From the NCBI GenBank assembly GCA_038087015.1, contig JASBNA010000021.1, positions 186,001 through 250,000 of the forward strand: a DNA stretch of 64,000 nt, in the 5' to 3' direction. A program made the position numbers and the translations under genes. Below the pieces are notes generated by a model, which was not told the origin of the DNA, did not search any database, and saw only the letters and a program-made list of their open reading frames with translations. Each line of letters opens with the position of its first letter. The stretch's first letter is position 1. The DNA comes from Cerrena zonata (taxonomy: Eukaryota; Basidiomycota; Agaricomycetes; Polyporales; Cerrenaceae). Positions 36,086 to 49,100 of the stretch are shown piece by piece.

Positions 36086-38107
36086 TCATTTGACCCAAAC
36101 ATTGGCAAGCTTGAATTCCAAAGAGTTTTGTAGGCCGCAATCCCAAACCTTCACGAGTTCTAGACCGCAGTCTTTCCTGTACTGAGGTCAGTAGCTGTCA
36201 ACATGCTGGCATCGACACTAACCCTAAGGCGATAAATTCCCGCAAGGTTCGTTCTTTCGCGTTCACCAAGCCCTTCAACATAAGATAAGTAACGACGAAC
36301 ATTAATAAAATGTTTACTTGTAGAAGATTTACCAGCATCTGTCAGGTCGAAGACATATAAATAAATTTACTTTCATATCTTCAAAGCGGAACGTACGCAA
36401 ATGTCCATGAGATACTCGAAGATTCGGCCTTCGCCATAATTTGGCAGCAATGGCTTTGGGGCCTACACGACTCAGTTCAAGTACTGTATTATGTATGGCC
36501 TCTAAGTGACTTGCCGTTGAGACAAAATGGCTTTCTTCGCTGTCATCTTTTGAGACATGTTGAATTAAGCATTCGTCTACCCAAGAAGGACGATTTATAC
36601 CTTGAGCGATGGAACACATCAGAAACAAGGGATATGCTTACGGATGATCAGTCTGGCAGTGGGCTTCATAACCTTCTTGACGTTGGTAAGAATCCTCCTG
36701 CAGTCCGGGTCCGCCCAGTCGTGTCTGTCAAAAGTGAGTACCAGTCTGGTCCGATATAGTTCGGAACATACATGACGCTCTTGAGCTAATAGTTTAATTC
36801 AGTACCTTATTTCTTCTCCCTGAGGTTAACAACACTTACAAAGTAGTAATCACACCCTTTGACAGGGGATTCCTCTAAGAAGTTGATTGGGACAAAATTA
36901 ACCCTCCCTTCCTTCATGATCTCGGGTTCGGCATTGTTCCAGAGTTGCAGTGCTTGCTCTACTGTTTCCGGACGATCTTGGACAGTAAGGTGCAACTGTG
37001 GACATGCTTTGGCAAAATGCATGCTAATATGTCCAACTCCACCTCCGACATCACAAACTGTAGTGCCTTGTGGTTGATCCTTCCAAGGGAACCCTGCTTT
37101 CTGTATATGTGCACTGCTTTCTAAAACGGAGCATTGAGCGACCGAACCTACCATTCAATATCGAGTCATATTTAAGAATAGCACTGAATCCTATCATGGC
37201 TTGTCCGAATCGTTCACCTTTCTCAGGATCGACGTCTTTATACCAGTCCCACAAGGACCCGTCATACCTTAGTGCTCGAGAGAAAGGCGAATCCTTTGGG
37301 GAGGACGAGGAAGTTGCGACAGGATCGAGAAGCGTATCGGCTAAAGCGCAGCCTGCATGGTAGTTCTCGTCGCTCCTGAGAGTGCAAAGGGTGAGTTATC
37401 GAGTATATATATTGAATATTCTCATTACTGACATGAGCTTAGTAAGAGCCGAAAATGGACTTCCGTCTACTAAGAGTATGCTCAAGCGATTGTTCGCAAA
37501 GATGTCGGGGCTGACTAGAATTCCGAAGATTCAAGTGGCCTTACATAAGAGTGAGACGATTTTGACAAGATACACTCGTACCTTCTCTGAAACACTGTTT
37601 AGTTGCAAGAAGTCGAAGCACTCTTGCAAGTTTGTTTACGTCGACTTTAGTAACTTCAGCGAGCCGAGATATGGGCATTCCTTCGGATTTGCTTTGAAGA
37701 TGGTCAGCCACTTTGGCCTTCAAGACAACGCCTATGCATGCTGTGGTATATTGCTAGGACACGTAAGGCAAGATCTCCATATTTAAAAGACAGCAGTACG
37801 TACGGAAAACCCCAGCTGTGAAAGTATATGCGATAAGTAAGAATATAAGAGCCCAAAGATGACTTACATTGGCAACAGTGAGTTGTGGTGGACTGACAAG
37901 TGTGGTTAGTTGGGCACATGCACCTTGCACGGTCCGCAAAGCATCATCGAATCTCTGTGAAATCGGACCAGTGTCAAAAGGATGAGATTCAGTAGAATGG
38001 ATACTCGGAACAGGCTTCCCAGATTCTTTGAACTCTTGCTTGAGCTTGTCGACTGACGAAGCAATCAAGGAAACGAGGGTATCGAGCTCAGCGAACATAT
38101 CATCCAT
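36086..38107 (-). CDS. SAM-dependent O-methyltransferase, copy 1
   Basis: COMT-like (AdoMet_MTases class I) O-methyltransferase of the type annotated as sterigmatocystin 8-O-methyltransferase-like in fungi. Visible blocks: a dimerisation domain (KAKVADHLQSKSEGMPISRL, NKLARVLRLLATKQCFRE), FGQAMIGFSAILKYDS, and the SAM-binding loop TVCDVGGGVGHISMHFAKAC. These lead to HDWADPDCRRILTNVKKVMK with the catalytic His, and PKPLLPNYGEGRIFEYLMDI. The C-terminus is KVWDCGLQNSLEFKLANVWVK. A 14-nt micro-exon (36772-36785) encodes the residues just before the catalytic HDW. One intron (36463-36514) has a GC donor. Same orientation and exon layout as copy 2 at 38704-40699, so a tandem duplication. Phenolic or polyketide acceptor unknown. 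ATG at 38107 starts MDDMFAELDTLVSLIASSVD. Confidence 0.87.
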
Positions 38108-38703
38108 GGCGGGGAGGCTCGGCGATACGGTCAAGTATGATGAACACTTATCTTATAGGATCTGGGGACGACGAATTTGGCAATAAACCATGCCATAGGA
38201 ATTTAGACAGAACCTGGCCACAGCTAGACCGTGATGAAAGTACTTACTTCAAGGTTTGTGGGTAACGCTGAATCTCCGCTCGGTATATCCCGAGTCTCTT
38301 GTTAGAAGAAAGCTGAAGAAAGACGTGATGCTATTTTTAAATAAATGTTGCCTGAAATTTAGAAAGGGGAAGCCGACAGACCATATCTCAAGCTTCACTT
38401 GATTTATATTTCAAGTGGTTTGCATCGACGTTATTCCTATATATTGGGGAAGAAGTTGTAACCACGCACCCGCAGGTAATTGCACACGTCACTACTAGTA
38501 CATACATGGGATCGAAATACAAAAGGTCCGAATCCTTCTGACCCCAATACAACCTCGATTCATCACATCACTTTTTATCAGCCACTCCAATCCTTTATAG
38601 GCATCTAAGTCACAAAGAATTACGCTATAACAATTGATGCTTTCAAATTAGTACACCGACTAACATAGTAAGATACGTACCAATCTCGCTACCACTACGT
38701 GTC
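38108..38703. other. Gap between the two O-methyltransferase genes
   Basis: About 600 bases, mostly AT-rich, with an A/T-rich stretch near 38330-38345. It holds the promoter of copy 1 and the 3' side of copy 2. No gene seen. Confidence 0.4.
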
Positions 38704-40699
38704 TCAGGACTTGGTTTTGAACTCCACACATTTCTGTTGCCCACAATCCCATACATTGACTAGTTCCAAGCCACACTGAGATCTATAGATAGCTTTGATA
38801 TCAGCAATGGAATTATATATCCAGACTGGCGAAATATTACCCTAAAGCAATAAACTCTTTCAAAGTTCGCTCCTTCGCGTTGAACAGTGCCTGGAAATTT
38901 CATTTAGCTTTGTAGAACATATCGCGGTGGAAACAAAGTACCATCATCTACGAAGATGTTAGCAATGATATAGATAAATGATTCGGAACTCACGCAAACG
39001 TCAACATAATAGTGGAGTACTTTGCCCTCTCCATAATTTGCCAACAACGGTTCTGGTGCCTGTAATAATTCTCTTTAACGTTTTTTGAATGTTTAGATAG
39101 CGGTTGAGAAACCTTCTCAATGAATTGTTTATCATCGGGATCGTGAACAGCATGCTGGATCAATATATCATCTGATCGCTTTGTTGTCAACAACCGTGTA
39201 ATGAAAGCTGTTGAAGGCCTTACCGATAAGCAAACGAGATGTCGGTTTCATTGCGTTCCGTATATGAGCCATGATAATCTTGCAATCAGAGTCTGGCCAA
39301 TCATGTCTAGAAATGCATTAGATTCCCTAGGCTAAAACAAGACAGCATCGATACCTACAGAACACTTTTGATCTGCAAAATGTGAAGCACATATCGTCAA
39401 TAAGTATTCCACTGTCGTAGGGTCTTGGGCCTCACGTAATATATATCACATCCAGGAGCAGCGTCATCCTTTAGGAAATCGAAAGAAACAAAGTCCACAC
39501 GTCTATTCTTTACAAGATCCGGGGCGGTGTCGTTCCAGAAGGCTTTAGCTTGTTCGATAGTGGGAGGAAGATCCTGGACAACAACGCTGAAACGATTCTG
39601 CGGGAAGGTCTTCGCTATATACATGCTGACATGTCCTCTTCCCCCTCCGACGTCGCATATAATTGTTCCTTCAGGTTGGTCCTTCCACGGGAAACCTAGG
39701 CAGGGTCAATACCTTTTGGCGAGAATCATAGCTCGAAAATGTTCACCATTTGCGACTGTATCATAATGCAACATTGACCCGTAGCCCGCCATGCCTCGAT
39801 CAAATCGTTTCGACTTTTCTGGGCTAACATCCCGATACCAATCCCACATTGTACCATTGTATTTCATCGCACGCCCAAAGGCAGCTTCGCTTGCTACGAT
39901 GGATGAGGTAAGTTTCGGATCTATTAAAGTGCCAGCGAGAGCGGAACCCGCATAGTAGGTCTCATGCGTTCTGACAACCAATCCAATTTGAGGTCAGTGT
40001 TTGAAAATAAATTGAGCCGTGTTACTTACAAGTAGTTCACGAAAGCTCCTATATCTGACAAGAGACTGACACTAAGTCTATTGTTCGCAAAAGTATTCGG
40101 AGTTACTGTAATCTAGCAGATTAGAGACCACTTGCTGTTTTCAAAAAAAGTAGAATCACCTTCTCTGAAGCAATGCTTGGAGGCAAGTAAACGAAGTGCT
40201 CTGTCGAGTTTGTTCTCATCCACGCTAGTGAGAGAGGCCAGCTGTGAGATATGGAGACCATTCGGTTTGCCCTGAAGGTGCTCTGCCACTTTTGTCGAGG
40301 ACACAACGTTGAAACAAGCGGCTGTAAAATGCTGATAGGTACAGAGTTAATCATAATGCACCATGAAGAATGACAAGTGCTAAAGACACTTACACTCATT
40401 GCGAGCTAGTCATGTACAGATAATCAAAGGTTAGACTGTCCCAGAGTTTCTATGAATCTTGAACATACAAGGGAAACAGTTTCTGCAGGGGGTGAAAGAA
40501 GAGAGGTCAGCTGGGAGCATGCGCCGTGCAAGGTTCGCAAAGCGGTCCGAAAATCGGAAGACATGGGAGCAGTGGTCTCATCAGGATTATCCAGTACAGG
40601 TAAAGTCTGTTTCGAGCTTCGATATACTTCTTTGACCTGATTCACTGAAGAAGTAATCAGTTCGACAAGTCGGTCTGCTTGAGCGAATGCGTCCTCCAT
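38704..40699 (-). CDS. SAM-dependent O-methyltransferase, copy 2
   Basis: Paralogue of the gene at 36086-38107. It has a helical N-terminus (MEDAFAQADRLVELITSSVN), dimerisation domain (STKVAEHLQGKPNGLHISQL, LASKHCFRE), then YNGTMWDWYRDVSPEKSKRF. The SAM loop is TIICDVGGGRGHVSMYIAKT followed by NRFSVVVQDLPPTIEQAKAF. The catalytic segment LHDWPDSDCKIIMAHIRNAM is reached through a 14-nt micro-exon (39359-39372). Near the C-terminus come EPLLANYGEGKVLHYYVDVC and VNVWDCGQQKCVEFKTKS. All exons join in frame, with no disabling change seen. The counterpart of copy 1's GC donor is a normal GT here. Acceptor substrate unknown. Confidence 0.87.
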
Positions 40700-41302
40700 G
40701 GTGTATGTGAGGGCTGTGCGGTTCAGAGTCTACGAGGAGGCTCTCTTTATAGTGAGATTGCGAGAGGGTCATAGGGACAAGTAGAACGCGAGTAACACGT
40801 AAGATGCATATTATGGTATCAAGCTTACCGGATTGTATACTCAGAGGATCTGTTTTGGAACATAGAATGTCCAAAATCGCCATAAGCGAGGGCCATTCGA
40901 GGCGTTGAGGTTTATCAGTTAACCCAATTGCGACAATAACATCGGTATTACATACGGAATGTCAGAGCTAAGCGACTGGCTGAATGATTGCTATCAGATG
41001 TGTCATCTCGTGAGCTCGTACCTGCTATATAACAAGTAACTTCGAGTTTTATGCAGGATGTCAATGTCATTGGGGCCCACTAAAGGTAACATCTTGAACT
41101 CAAACCTTAGATCAAATTCTCAAGAAAAGTAGACAGCGCCCCAATGTGCAAAAACAAACCTAGAATCGCAGCAGTTAACATTTGAGGCAATTTCACATAA
41201 CACATGACATAAGAGTTATACACACCGCGAGCTTTGCTAACCTGACATTCGGGGTATACCAACATACTATAGTTTATTCCATACATAAGAGATCCTCGAG
41301 AT
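40700..41302. other. Intergenic, no gene seen
   Basis: About 600 bases between O-methyltransferase copy 2 and the GH79 3' end. No motif recognised; the plus and minus frames of 60-98 codons are unconvincing. Confidence 0.4.
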
Positions 41303-43368
41303 TCACAAGTAGACAATCAAAGCTTCGGAAGCTTGCAACGACACCGTCGCAGCACCCCCGCTAACACTAACATCCTCCAAGTTCTGCGTTCCGCTCCTCG
41401 TACAAGTCGAAGTGAACGAAGTGCTGCCACCAATTGTCACCGCAGCACCTTGATCACTTCGGGAGGTAGCATTAGGCGCAGTGAGTCGTTTCGCCTTCGT
41501 CGTTTCAGTGGACGTAGTGAGGCCAGTGAGGGAGACAGAAGTCGTTGCTCGAGTTCCCGTCCCATCAAAGTAATTGCTGTTAATCACAAGCAGTCGGACT
41601 GGGACATTTGAAGCAGAATAGACCGCGTAAACTCCAATTGCACTGGTCCCGTCGTCTAACATGGCCACCCTTACGCCGTCTGTCCCGAAGAACTCTGAGA
41701 CAAAGGCGACTCCGTAGTACGGTGTGAAGATGGATGAGGTTCCCCAGAAGCAGTACGCCTAGACAGGCACGGAAGTAAGTTTAAGTTCGAGTTAGCTCTT
41801 CTGAGATATTGGACCCGAGACTCATATTGAAGGAGGAACGTACGCAGTTTCCGATGGTACCTTGGTGGAAATAAAGTCTCTCAACACCATTCAATGCACC
41901 TTGCAAAACATAATCAATGATCCACAGGGCAGCACCTGTTTCACGCAAACAGACATCAGATACGAGCCGTAAGTGTGATTCTGATATTGTGGGTAACATA
42001 CCGAAGGTAGGACTGATTCCTCCACCGCCGCAAGTGGCTAGGTAAAAATCACAATCAGGATCCATACATCAAGAATAGAACAAGACGGGCCACAGTAGCC
42101 ATAGTAGCTATGTATAGCCCGAACTGCCTTGATTATCACATACCAGAATTCGTTTCAGCCAAGAAATATCTCAACCCGGCGGCATGCACAGAAGTAGCTT
42201 CAGACTGATATTGACGGGTATACGATACGATTCCACTAAAAATAGAACACATATATCGGGTTCAGTATATCCCATACTTCAAGATTCCTCCTCCGAACAG
42301 ACCGAGGGAGGAGGGGATCCATAAATACTCGAGTACTCACGAATGGCTCATCAGGTTCGGTAGGTTCGTGCTAGCACCCCCGCATGCTGATTGTGGATAT
42401 GAGTGCCTTGAGATGGATTTCAAAAAGCTGATGCCGTCTGAACCGATTCGGGTCAAGAGACCTGCTGCATTCCAGGAGAGGTACACGGCGCCTTGGAAGA
42501 TGTTTCCCACCTACAATTCATGTCAATTCCGAATGATTTGTGGTTAGAATTCAACGATAAAGGGCACTAAATCAAACTAGAACGTACAGAGGGTGAGAAT
42601 GCCTGGAACCACGCTTTCTCACTGGCAGCATCTAGGTCTGTGCTCCACTTTTGCCCAGATGGAATGATTGGGGAGTTTGAAGCATAGACTGTTAGGAGAG
42701 GAGATGAGATATTTGGGTTTCGAATTCACATATATTTAACAAAGTTCACGTCCGACTACCACAGCATCGGACACAACGCAAGATGAGAACACTCACACTC
42801 GGGTTCATTACCCAATTCCAACGCAAACAGATTCGGCATGGTCTGTTTAGCTTTGATAGCGGCCTGAAGGGATGCATTTTGATTGTTCAACTGGCGGTTG
42901 AGGCCGACGGTGACATCCCCTCTCAATTGTGAAGCCAATGTGAAAAAGGATGGTCCGTACGTGAGAGTTGATGGGGCGTCTCCCGGATTAGCAACTGTGT
43001 AATTGACAGCACTGGACAGTGATGGATCGTACGTTGCTCGATCCCTGAGGTTAAACAAGTCATGTATCAGTGAAATTGGCGAGCAGAGTTTGACATAGAG
43101 GTGGCTGTAACTTGGATGAATGAACTTACTGGGTTGTGCCTCCAATCCGAACTGCGGGTGGTGCCCCTCGAAGGGTGGCGATGTTGGCAAGACAGTTGTT
43201 CGTAGCTTCGAGTTGCGTGTATCCAGGGAACGCAAAGAATTCGAGTGAGACACTGAGGATTGACTTGTCAACAGATTGGGCAGATGAAGGAGGAGTCGAG
43301 GGTACAGTAACTGCACCCGTCCCAAGGGATGCTGTCAAAGCAACACCAAGTGCACCGAGGAAATGCAT
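41303..43368 (-). CDS. Secreted GH79 beta-glucuronidase
   Basis: Glycoside hydrolase family 79, cleaving glucuronic or 4-O-methyl-glucuronic acid from arabinogalactan proteins or other glycans in plant or fungal walls. The N-terminus MHFLGALGVALTASLGTGAV is a signal peptide. The catalytic domain shows VSLEFFAFPGY near the start, APPAVRIGGTTQDRATYDP, and the acid/base Glu in LFALELGNEPE. The nucleophile Glu appears in FLAETNS, followed by the glycine-rich segment of the next exon. The C-terminal beta-sandwich domain reads AIGVYAVYSASNVPVRLLVI and ends in SEALIVYL. Exons are many, with introns near 42008-42039, 42083-42142, 42514-42582 and 43042-43129. About 560 residues fits secreted basidiomycete members. 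ATG at 43368 gives the cleanest signal peptide; an upstream ATG at 43407 would bury it. Confidence 0.88.
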
Positions 43369-46155
43369 ATTGCGGTCGAAGTGGTAGACAGCGAGTTCGT
43401 TATTCACATCTTCCTCCTCGTTGAATACATATATGAGATTCCAAACATTTCAAGTGCACCATCTGAACAGTCCATGTGACGAACTCTAGTTGCCCACCGC
43501 TCCGCGTTGTCCGCTCAACGGTCCATACGACCTCCACGACTGACCGTCAGGAAGTGTGCATGGACGGTTCGCCGGCAGGTGGAACGTATGAAAAAAAGAC
43601 CATGAATCCCCCGCTGATTATATTTAGCAAAGGTACAGAGAAACATTGGACGGTGCATGTGATGGTTGAATATCAGCGAGCACACGAATATTGTCCGTTA
43701 GTTACTCGATTGGGAAAGACGGAGATCTAAACATCTCAGTTCAGTAAATCACAGCTTGGCGGCATGAGGTATTTGCTTTCACTGGCTTGTGAAAAGTCAG
43801 GAAGCCCAATAGTAATTCATAAACGAAAGGTGGCGTCAAGAGGACATTTCGAAGTCGTATAGAGCTTGAGCGCTCTTCATTACCGTCTCCCAAAACGTGG
43901 ACAACACGAGATCGATCCCACCTGGGCAGACCTTAGACCTCCGTGTACTGTAATAGGACTGAAGCTGCCTCTGTCAAAGCCTATGAAAGCCTCTAGTTGG
44001 GTGGCCCAACAAACCCTTCCAGCGTAAGAATTACACACGATGGACTCGGAAGTTAGACACCCATCTGTCCCCATGACCTCTGGGCGGTCCAGCGGTACAT
44101 TACCGGGTTCGCACCCCGTCAAGCAACGAAGCAGCAGGTCACTCCCAAGCCTCAGGGCTTGAGTTCGGATAGACACTGGCTAGAACCTTGTCTGCTTGTT
44201 CTTCGTTATGTGTCCTATAGTGTCCTATCTGCACGTCAGATTCCAAGGTGGGTTCTTGTTATGTGTAATGATACGATGATGCGTGTTGAGAATATCTCGG
44301 TAGAAGCTGTGAGTGAATTTGTCGGTTCTATTTGTAGGCGAAAGTGGCTATAGAAAGGGTCAGCGGGTGCGGAGATAGACCAATGTATTTATGAATATGG
44401 GAGGTGGTTCGGTTGTCGTGTGTAGTGACGATTCAAGGCCGAAGGTGGAGTGATGATGAAGCCTCGAGCTCAAGGGACTCAAGACCCTTGACAATGAGGA
44501 TACCAACCGTGTGTATACTTGATAACAAGAGATCCGAACTCATCGGCACCAGGAACTGAGAAGCTGATATTCGACCAACTCTAGATGTGATTGCAACTGT
44601 CAAGTAGTATCAGATTCCAAGTTAAAGCGGGACATCTTCAACACGAAGGTATGAAGGATGAACCAATACAAGGCTGAGAACGATCTGAGAAGGAAGGGTA
44701 TCATCCCTGATATTGATGCCACTGGCGCGAACAGACAAGGGAGCATAAACAAAGTGATGAGAGAATGTCGATGTTGACAAGCAGAGACGCCGAATTGATC
44801 ACATCTTGGTCGTGACAGGCAATCTGAGATGCAAGATGTCTTGATGACCAACACAACATTGTACGCAGCCTTGAGAAGGCCCTGAGCTGCATGAGAGTTA
44901 TCGAACGCACAGGTGATCATACCAACGCGTCTTTCGTGTTGGAGAAGGCGGCCAACGAGAACTACCGTCCAAAAAAAGCGACCATGAAAGACATTATAGA
45001 TGATTGGGCGACCCGGAGGAAGACGCGGCCGGAGTGATAGGTAGCCGGGGAAGGCCATGTAGAAAGTGAACGAACAGAAGAATATCAAGTATATCGATCC
45101 ACAACCAGAGAAGCTATCATTTTAAGAATGCAGGGAGCCTCGTGTTCAATGCTTTCACCCTGAAGGCGGCGCCATGTTGCCATCTGGCGCAGTGCCACAC
45201 GCTATTATGACAATGCGAACCATGCAGGGAGTAAATTGTAAGTGGTCGGACTGTAGGCTGGTGTTAAAATCCTGGCAAGGTGTGAATGAATTGAGGGATA
45301 GCACGCGGGCAGAGGTGGCTTTCCTAGAAATGGAACTCGAGAAGGAGATGCAAATCGAAAAGATCGAGTATGGAATAGACTAAAAATGCGGATTAAAATA
45401 GAGTTATTCTGATGGTAGCAGAGCGGGAAGTTGCGAGGGAGAAATGCGCCACCAATTGCAAGATGGATGATAGCAGAAGCTTTGAGCTCGCCCAGATGAC
45501 AAGATAATAAGGCAGTGGAGAGCTAAGCGGAAGAGAAATGGAAAGTTGCGCCAGGTGGCGTTAGTGCAGAAATTCGGTGTAGAATACCATGTAAGAGTGC
45601 GCATTTGGGTGTAAATGTTGGGAGGATTCTTCTGCCAGGATGAGCATGTAATTCATCAGAGAGTTGGCAGCATTTACGGACGGAATGAAGCAAACAAGGT
45701 TGGGAAACAGGCTCTTTTGGATAGATTAGATCCAGCTCTCCTGCTGGCACAACTCGGCATCTCCCGAAACCCCAACCGGATGCTTATGTCATCTATGCGG
45801 GCCCCGCAAAGGCAAACGGATATCTGTCTCTCCTCTCCGCCTTGTCCTCCTCTTCCTCTTCCTCTCCCTCACCGTTGCCGTCATTCCCCACAACACTCTC
45901 GTCGTCGTCGACCACAGCGACAGACGCACATACTAACCTGCACATATACCTGTCCTCCCACTCAGCCTTTGCTGTGGTGAGACAAGTAGTCTACATTCTC
46001 GGGGTTCAACTCTCTCCGACCAATTATCTCAAGCATCCTCAACATTGAGGCTTACCTGCACGGCCACTATATCATTCAGCGTCAGGGGTTGCGGATATAT
46101 GCCCTAGTCAGAATAGACAACTCTCGTTGATCCCCGATCATCCACCTCTTCCACA
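43369..46155. other. 2.8-kb gene-poor region
   Basis: No gene I can support. The minus-strand frame 44600-45088 (162 codons) is hydrophobic but has no family motif. The plus-strand frames at 45174-45383 and 45615-45980 read low-complexity peptides. A serine-codon run lies near 45842-45920, just upstream of the ankyrin gene, in its presumed leader or promoter. Confidence 0.4.
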
Positions 46156-49100
46156 ATGCCTGGGGTCTCCAGAGGTCATAGAGCGGAAGCAAAATACAAT
46201 GTTGTTCTCGATTGTACGTTCTCGACTTCATTCTACTCGCTTATCCGTTCCCGACATTCTTGTAGATCCACAGCTAGGATTACATTCAGCAGCTGTCACT
46301 GGCAATATCGCTCTTGTTCAATATGCACTCGGCAATGGTCAACCAATAAACTCTGCTTTGGACGGCGTTTTGCCGCTCCATGCGGCGTGTTCAGGAGGAA
46401 ACGACCTGGTAGTTCGCTTGTTGATTGATAACGGGGCTGATGTGAATGCGCCAAGGTCAGTTCTTGAGATTCGTTCCAAGGTTTCTTTGTTCATTCATGC
46501 GTCCCGCGCAACTTCCCATAGGCTGCCTCGAAGGTATTCAAATGACAAATGCCGTGACAATTCTACGCCCATTATTGGAGTAACGGGTTCTACGCCTCTT
46601 CATTTTGCATGCGCCAACGGCCATGATCGTGTCGTAATGACCCTGCTTCTTCACGGAGCACATCCCGATCGACCAGACAAACACGGTATTACGCCCGAGA
46701 TGCTCGCACGGCAGAATGGCTGGGTTAACTGCGCCGACATCCTCAAAGAATGGTCTTTCAACAAGGATCGTGATCTCAGAGAACGCGAGAACAAAAAATC
46801 CTCACAGCCCCTCATGTCTACCGAGGAACCTGTTTCCTCAAAGCAGAAGGAGTCTCACGCCTACTGTGGATCGTTGGACTGCACTGAATGTTCAACTCGA
46901 AAGCGAATAAGAGTCAAGCGGTCCATTGACAACGCCGTTCGTGTTCTGAAGCCATCACATCATACATCATCTAGCGTAGACAAACAGCCCCCTTCGCCTT
47001 TAGGCAAACCACTCGGCGAGTACACATACTATGCTTCTCCTGACCCACGAGTCTCGCAGGAACTTCCCCCTCGTCGTCCTTCTCTACCACACATTCACGA
47101 CACTCAGAGCTCTACTTCTTCCCATCGTCGTCCCTCTAACCCCCAATCTAGTATTTCTACACCCTCCCGTCGACCACGCTCAGCCGGTACAGATGCCGAG
47201 CCTTCACCGAGTTCCCAAAGGCTGAAGGGCAAAATCTCGCTGCTCGGTATTTTCAAGAAAAATAGCAACGATGCGTACGGTACTCCTGATAGTCAGTCTG
47301 GGTCCAGCTCAGTGTTCACCTCCCATTCTCCTTCTCCCGCACCGGACTTGCGTTCCGCACCCACCGGTTCACAAAGTCGTGCTACTGACCTCCTTGCGTC
47401 TACTCCTCCTGACTCTTCTCCCTTGAATGGACACGGTGCGGCCCGAATCCGTAGTCGTTTTGGAAGCACGGGCGAAAGTGGCAGACAATCGCCGCCTCAG
47501 GCTGTTGAACTACACCACGCTCTTTCTAGGGAAAGCCTCCGGGCCTTGTATGATGCAAGTCAAACAACAGCCGAATCCGTTGGCACACACGGAACCCGTA
47601 GCACACCTTCCAGACCTGGGATTTTACGAGCACATGGTCGTTCACCTTCATCTGGACCATCGCACCTCCAATCTCAATCAGAGTCGATGAGATCTTCAAA
47701 TTTAAACCAAAGCATGCCGCCTCCTCCGTCCTCTGCTCAATCTAGCCGATCACTCCGCTTTGATTCACCATCTTCTACATCGACATCATATTCCCGCCGG
47801 CCTTCTGAAACCAGGCGTGACCGTAGACATGAAAGTAGAAGTCCGGGTCGTCATATCAGAGGCAGTGAAAGCAAATCTTCAATGCGATCTCGTTCACCAG
47901 GGTCACCTTGGGGGATCATGAGTCGGGATAGTGATGATTTACCAATCACGCAATCTGCTTCTCCAACACCGCTTCTTGGTGTAGATGGTTTGAATCATAC
48001 ACCTCGAACCGGCGGAGGGATCGAAGAGGAGGAAGAGGAAAACTACGGCAAACAAATCGAGCCTATCGTGGGGATGAACACCCTGACTCTGGAAGATCAC
48101 CCATTACATTCATCGCCGGAACTGACTACCTCCGATTTGCCTTCTCATCATACCCACACTCGTGTAGGAGAAAGCGCTTCAGGTGGCCAACCGCGCATAT
48201 TCGACTGCCCATTCAGCATCAATCTGCCGCCTGTGAATGCTGATGAGGAACCCCAGGAAGTCATCAGTCGTCCGAACTTGCTCGGAATAGATGGGATTGA
48301 TGGACGAACTCGAGGTGACTCATTGAGTAGCATGAACACTAACCCTACTAGCTCCAGTAGTGCTAGTGCCTACTTGGGCACACCGGCGGTCTCCTCTTGG
48401 AATCTTCCTACGCCTGCGGTTTACTCCCCTCCGACCAATATCCCTGACTTGCCCTCTCCGGTTGAACGGGAGGTGTCAAGGACAGAGTTCGTGGATCCTC
48501 AGTCACCGAAACGACCGAGGGTCCCTTTGGATATTGATATTCGCTCGATATCGTCACACGCTCAGGCAGAAGCCCTCGTTCAACAAGCTCAGCAGCGAAT
48601 CTTCGATCTGCAGAACGAGATGGTCAACCCTCGTACTAATGCTCTGGGCGTTAGCGGTGGTGAAGGTCGAACTCCTCTCAGCGCACGGCTGGCTGCGTAT
48701 GGCGAGTCTCTTGCTATTGAACGAAAGTTCAAGGAAGAGGAGGAAAGGAAGCGAAGTCCAAAGTCGACCAATCCGCTTGCTGCTAGTCCATTAGGCTTTA
48801 CGAGTTCTAGGTCTCAGGGTAGTAACTCCACGAGGCCAAGTGCGTTGAGGGCTAGTCGGAGCGCGAGAGGTTTGGACAGAACCTTCAGCTTAGAGGATAA
48901 GTCGCGCGTCCATGGCAGGCATGGTCGAGTTCAAAAGGTCAAGCGGCCCCATACTAGTGGCGGAACACGTAAGTTCCTTTTTCAGTGCGCCTACACTTAA
49001 GATTGCTAAATGGGACTGTCATTATAGCTGTCTCTGGTACATCAGAGTCCATGACGCCTCCCGAACGACCTAACGGACATCACTACTCAATGTCAAGTAG

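Noticed and set aside
44080..44140. GGGTTCGCACCCC, resembling a tRNA T-arm/B box
   Set aside because: The A-box-like sequence before it is only about 20 bases away; no acceptor or anticodon stem can be folded.
44600..45088. 162-codon minus-strand frame
   Set aside because: Hydrophobic but no recognised motif, no conserved splice neighbours and low-quality composition. Not called as a gene.
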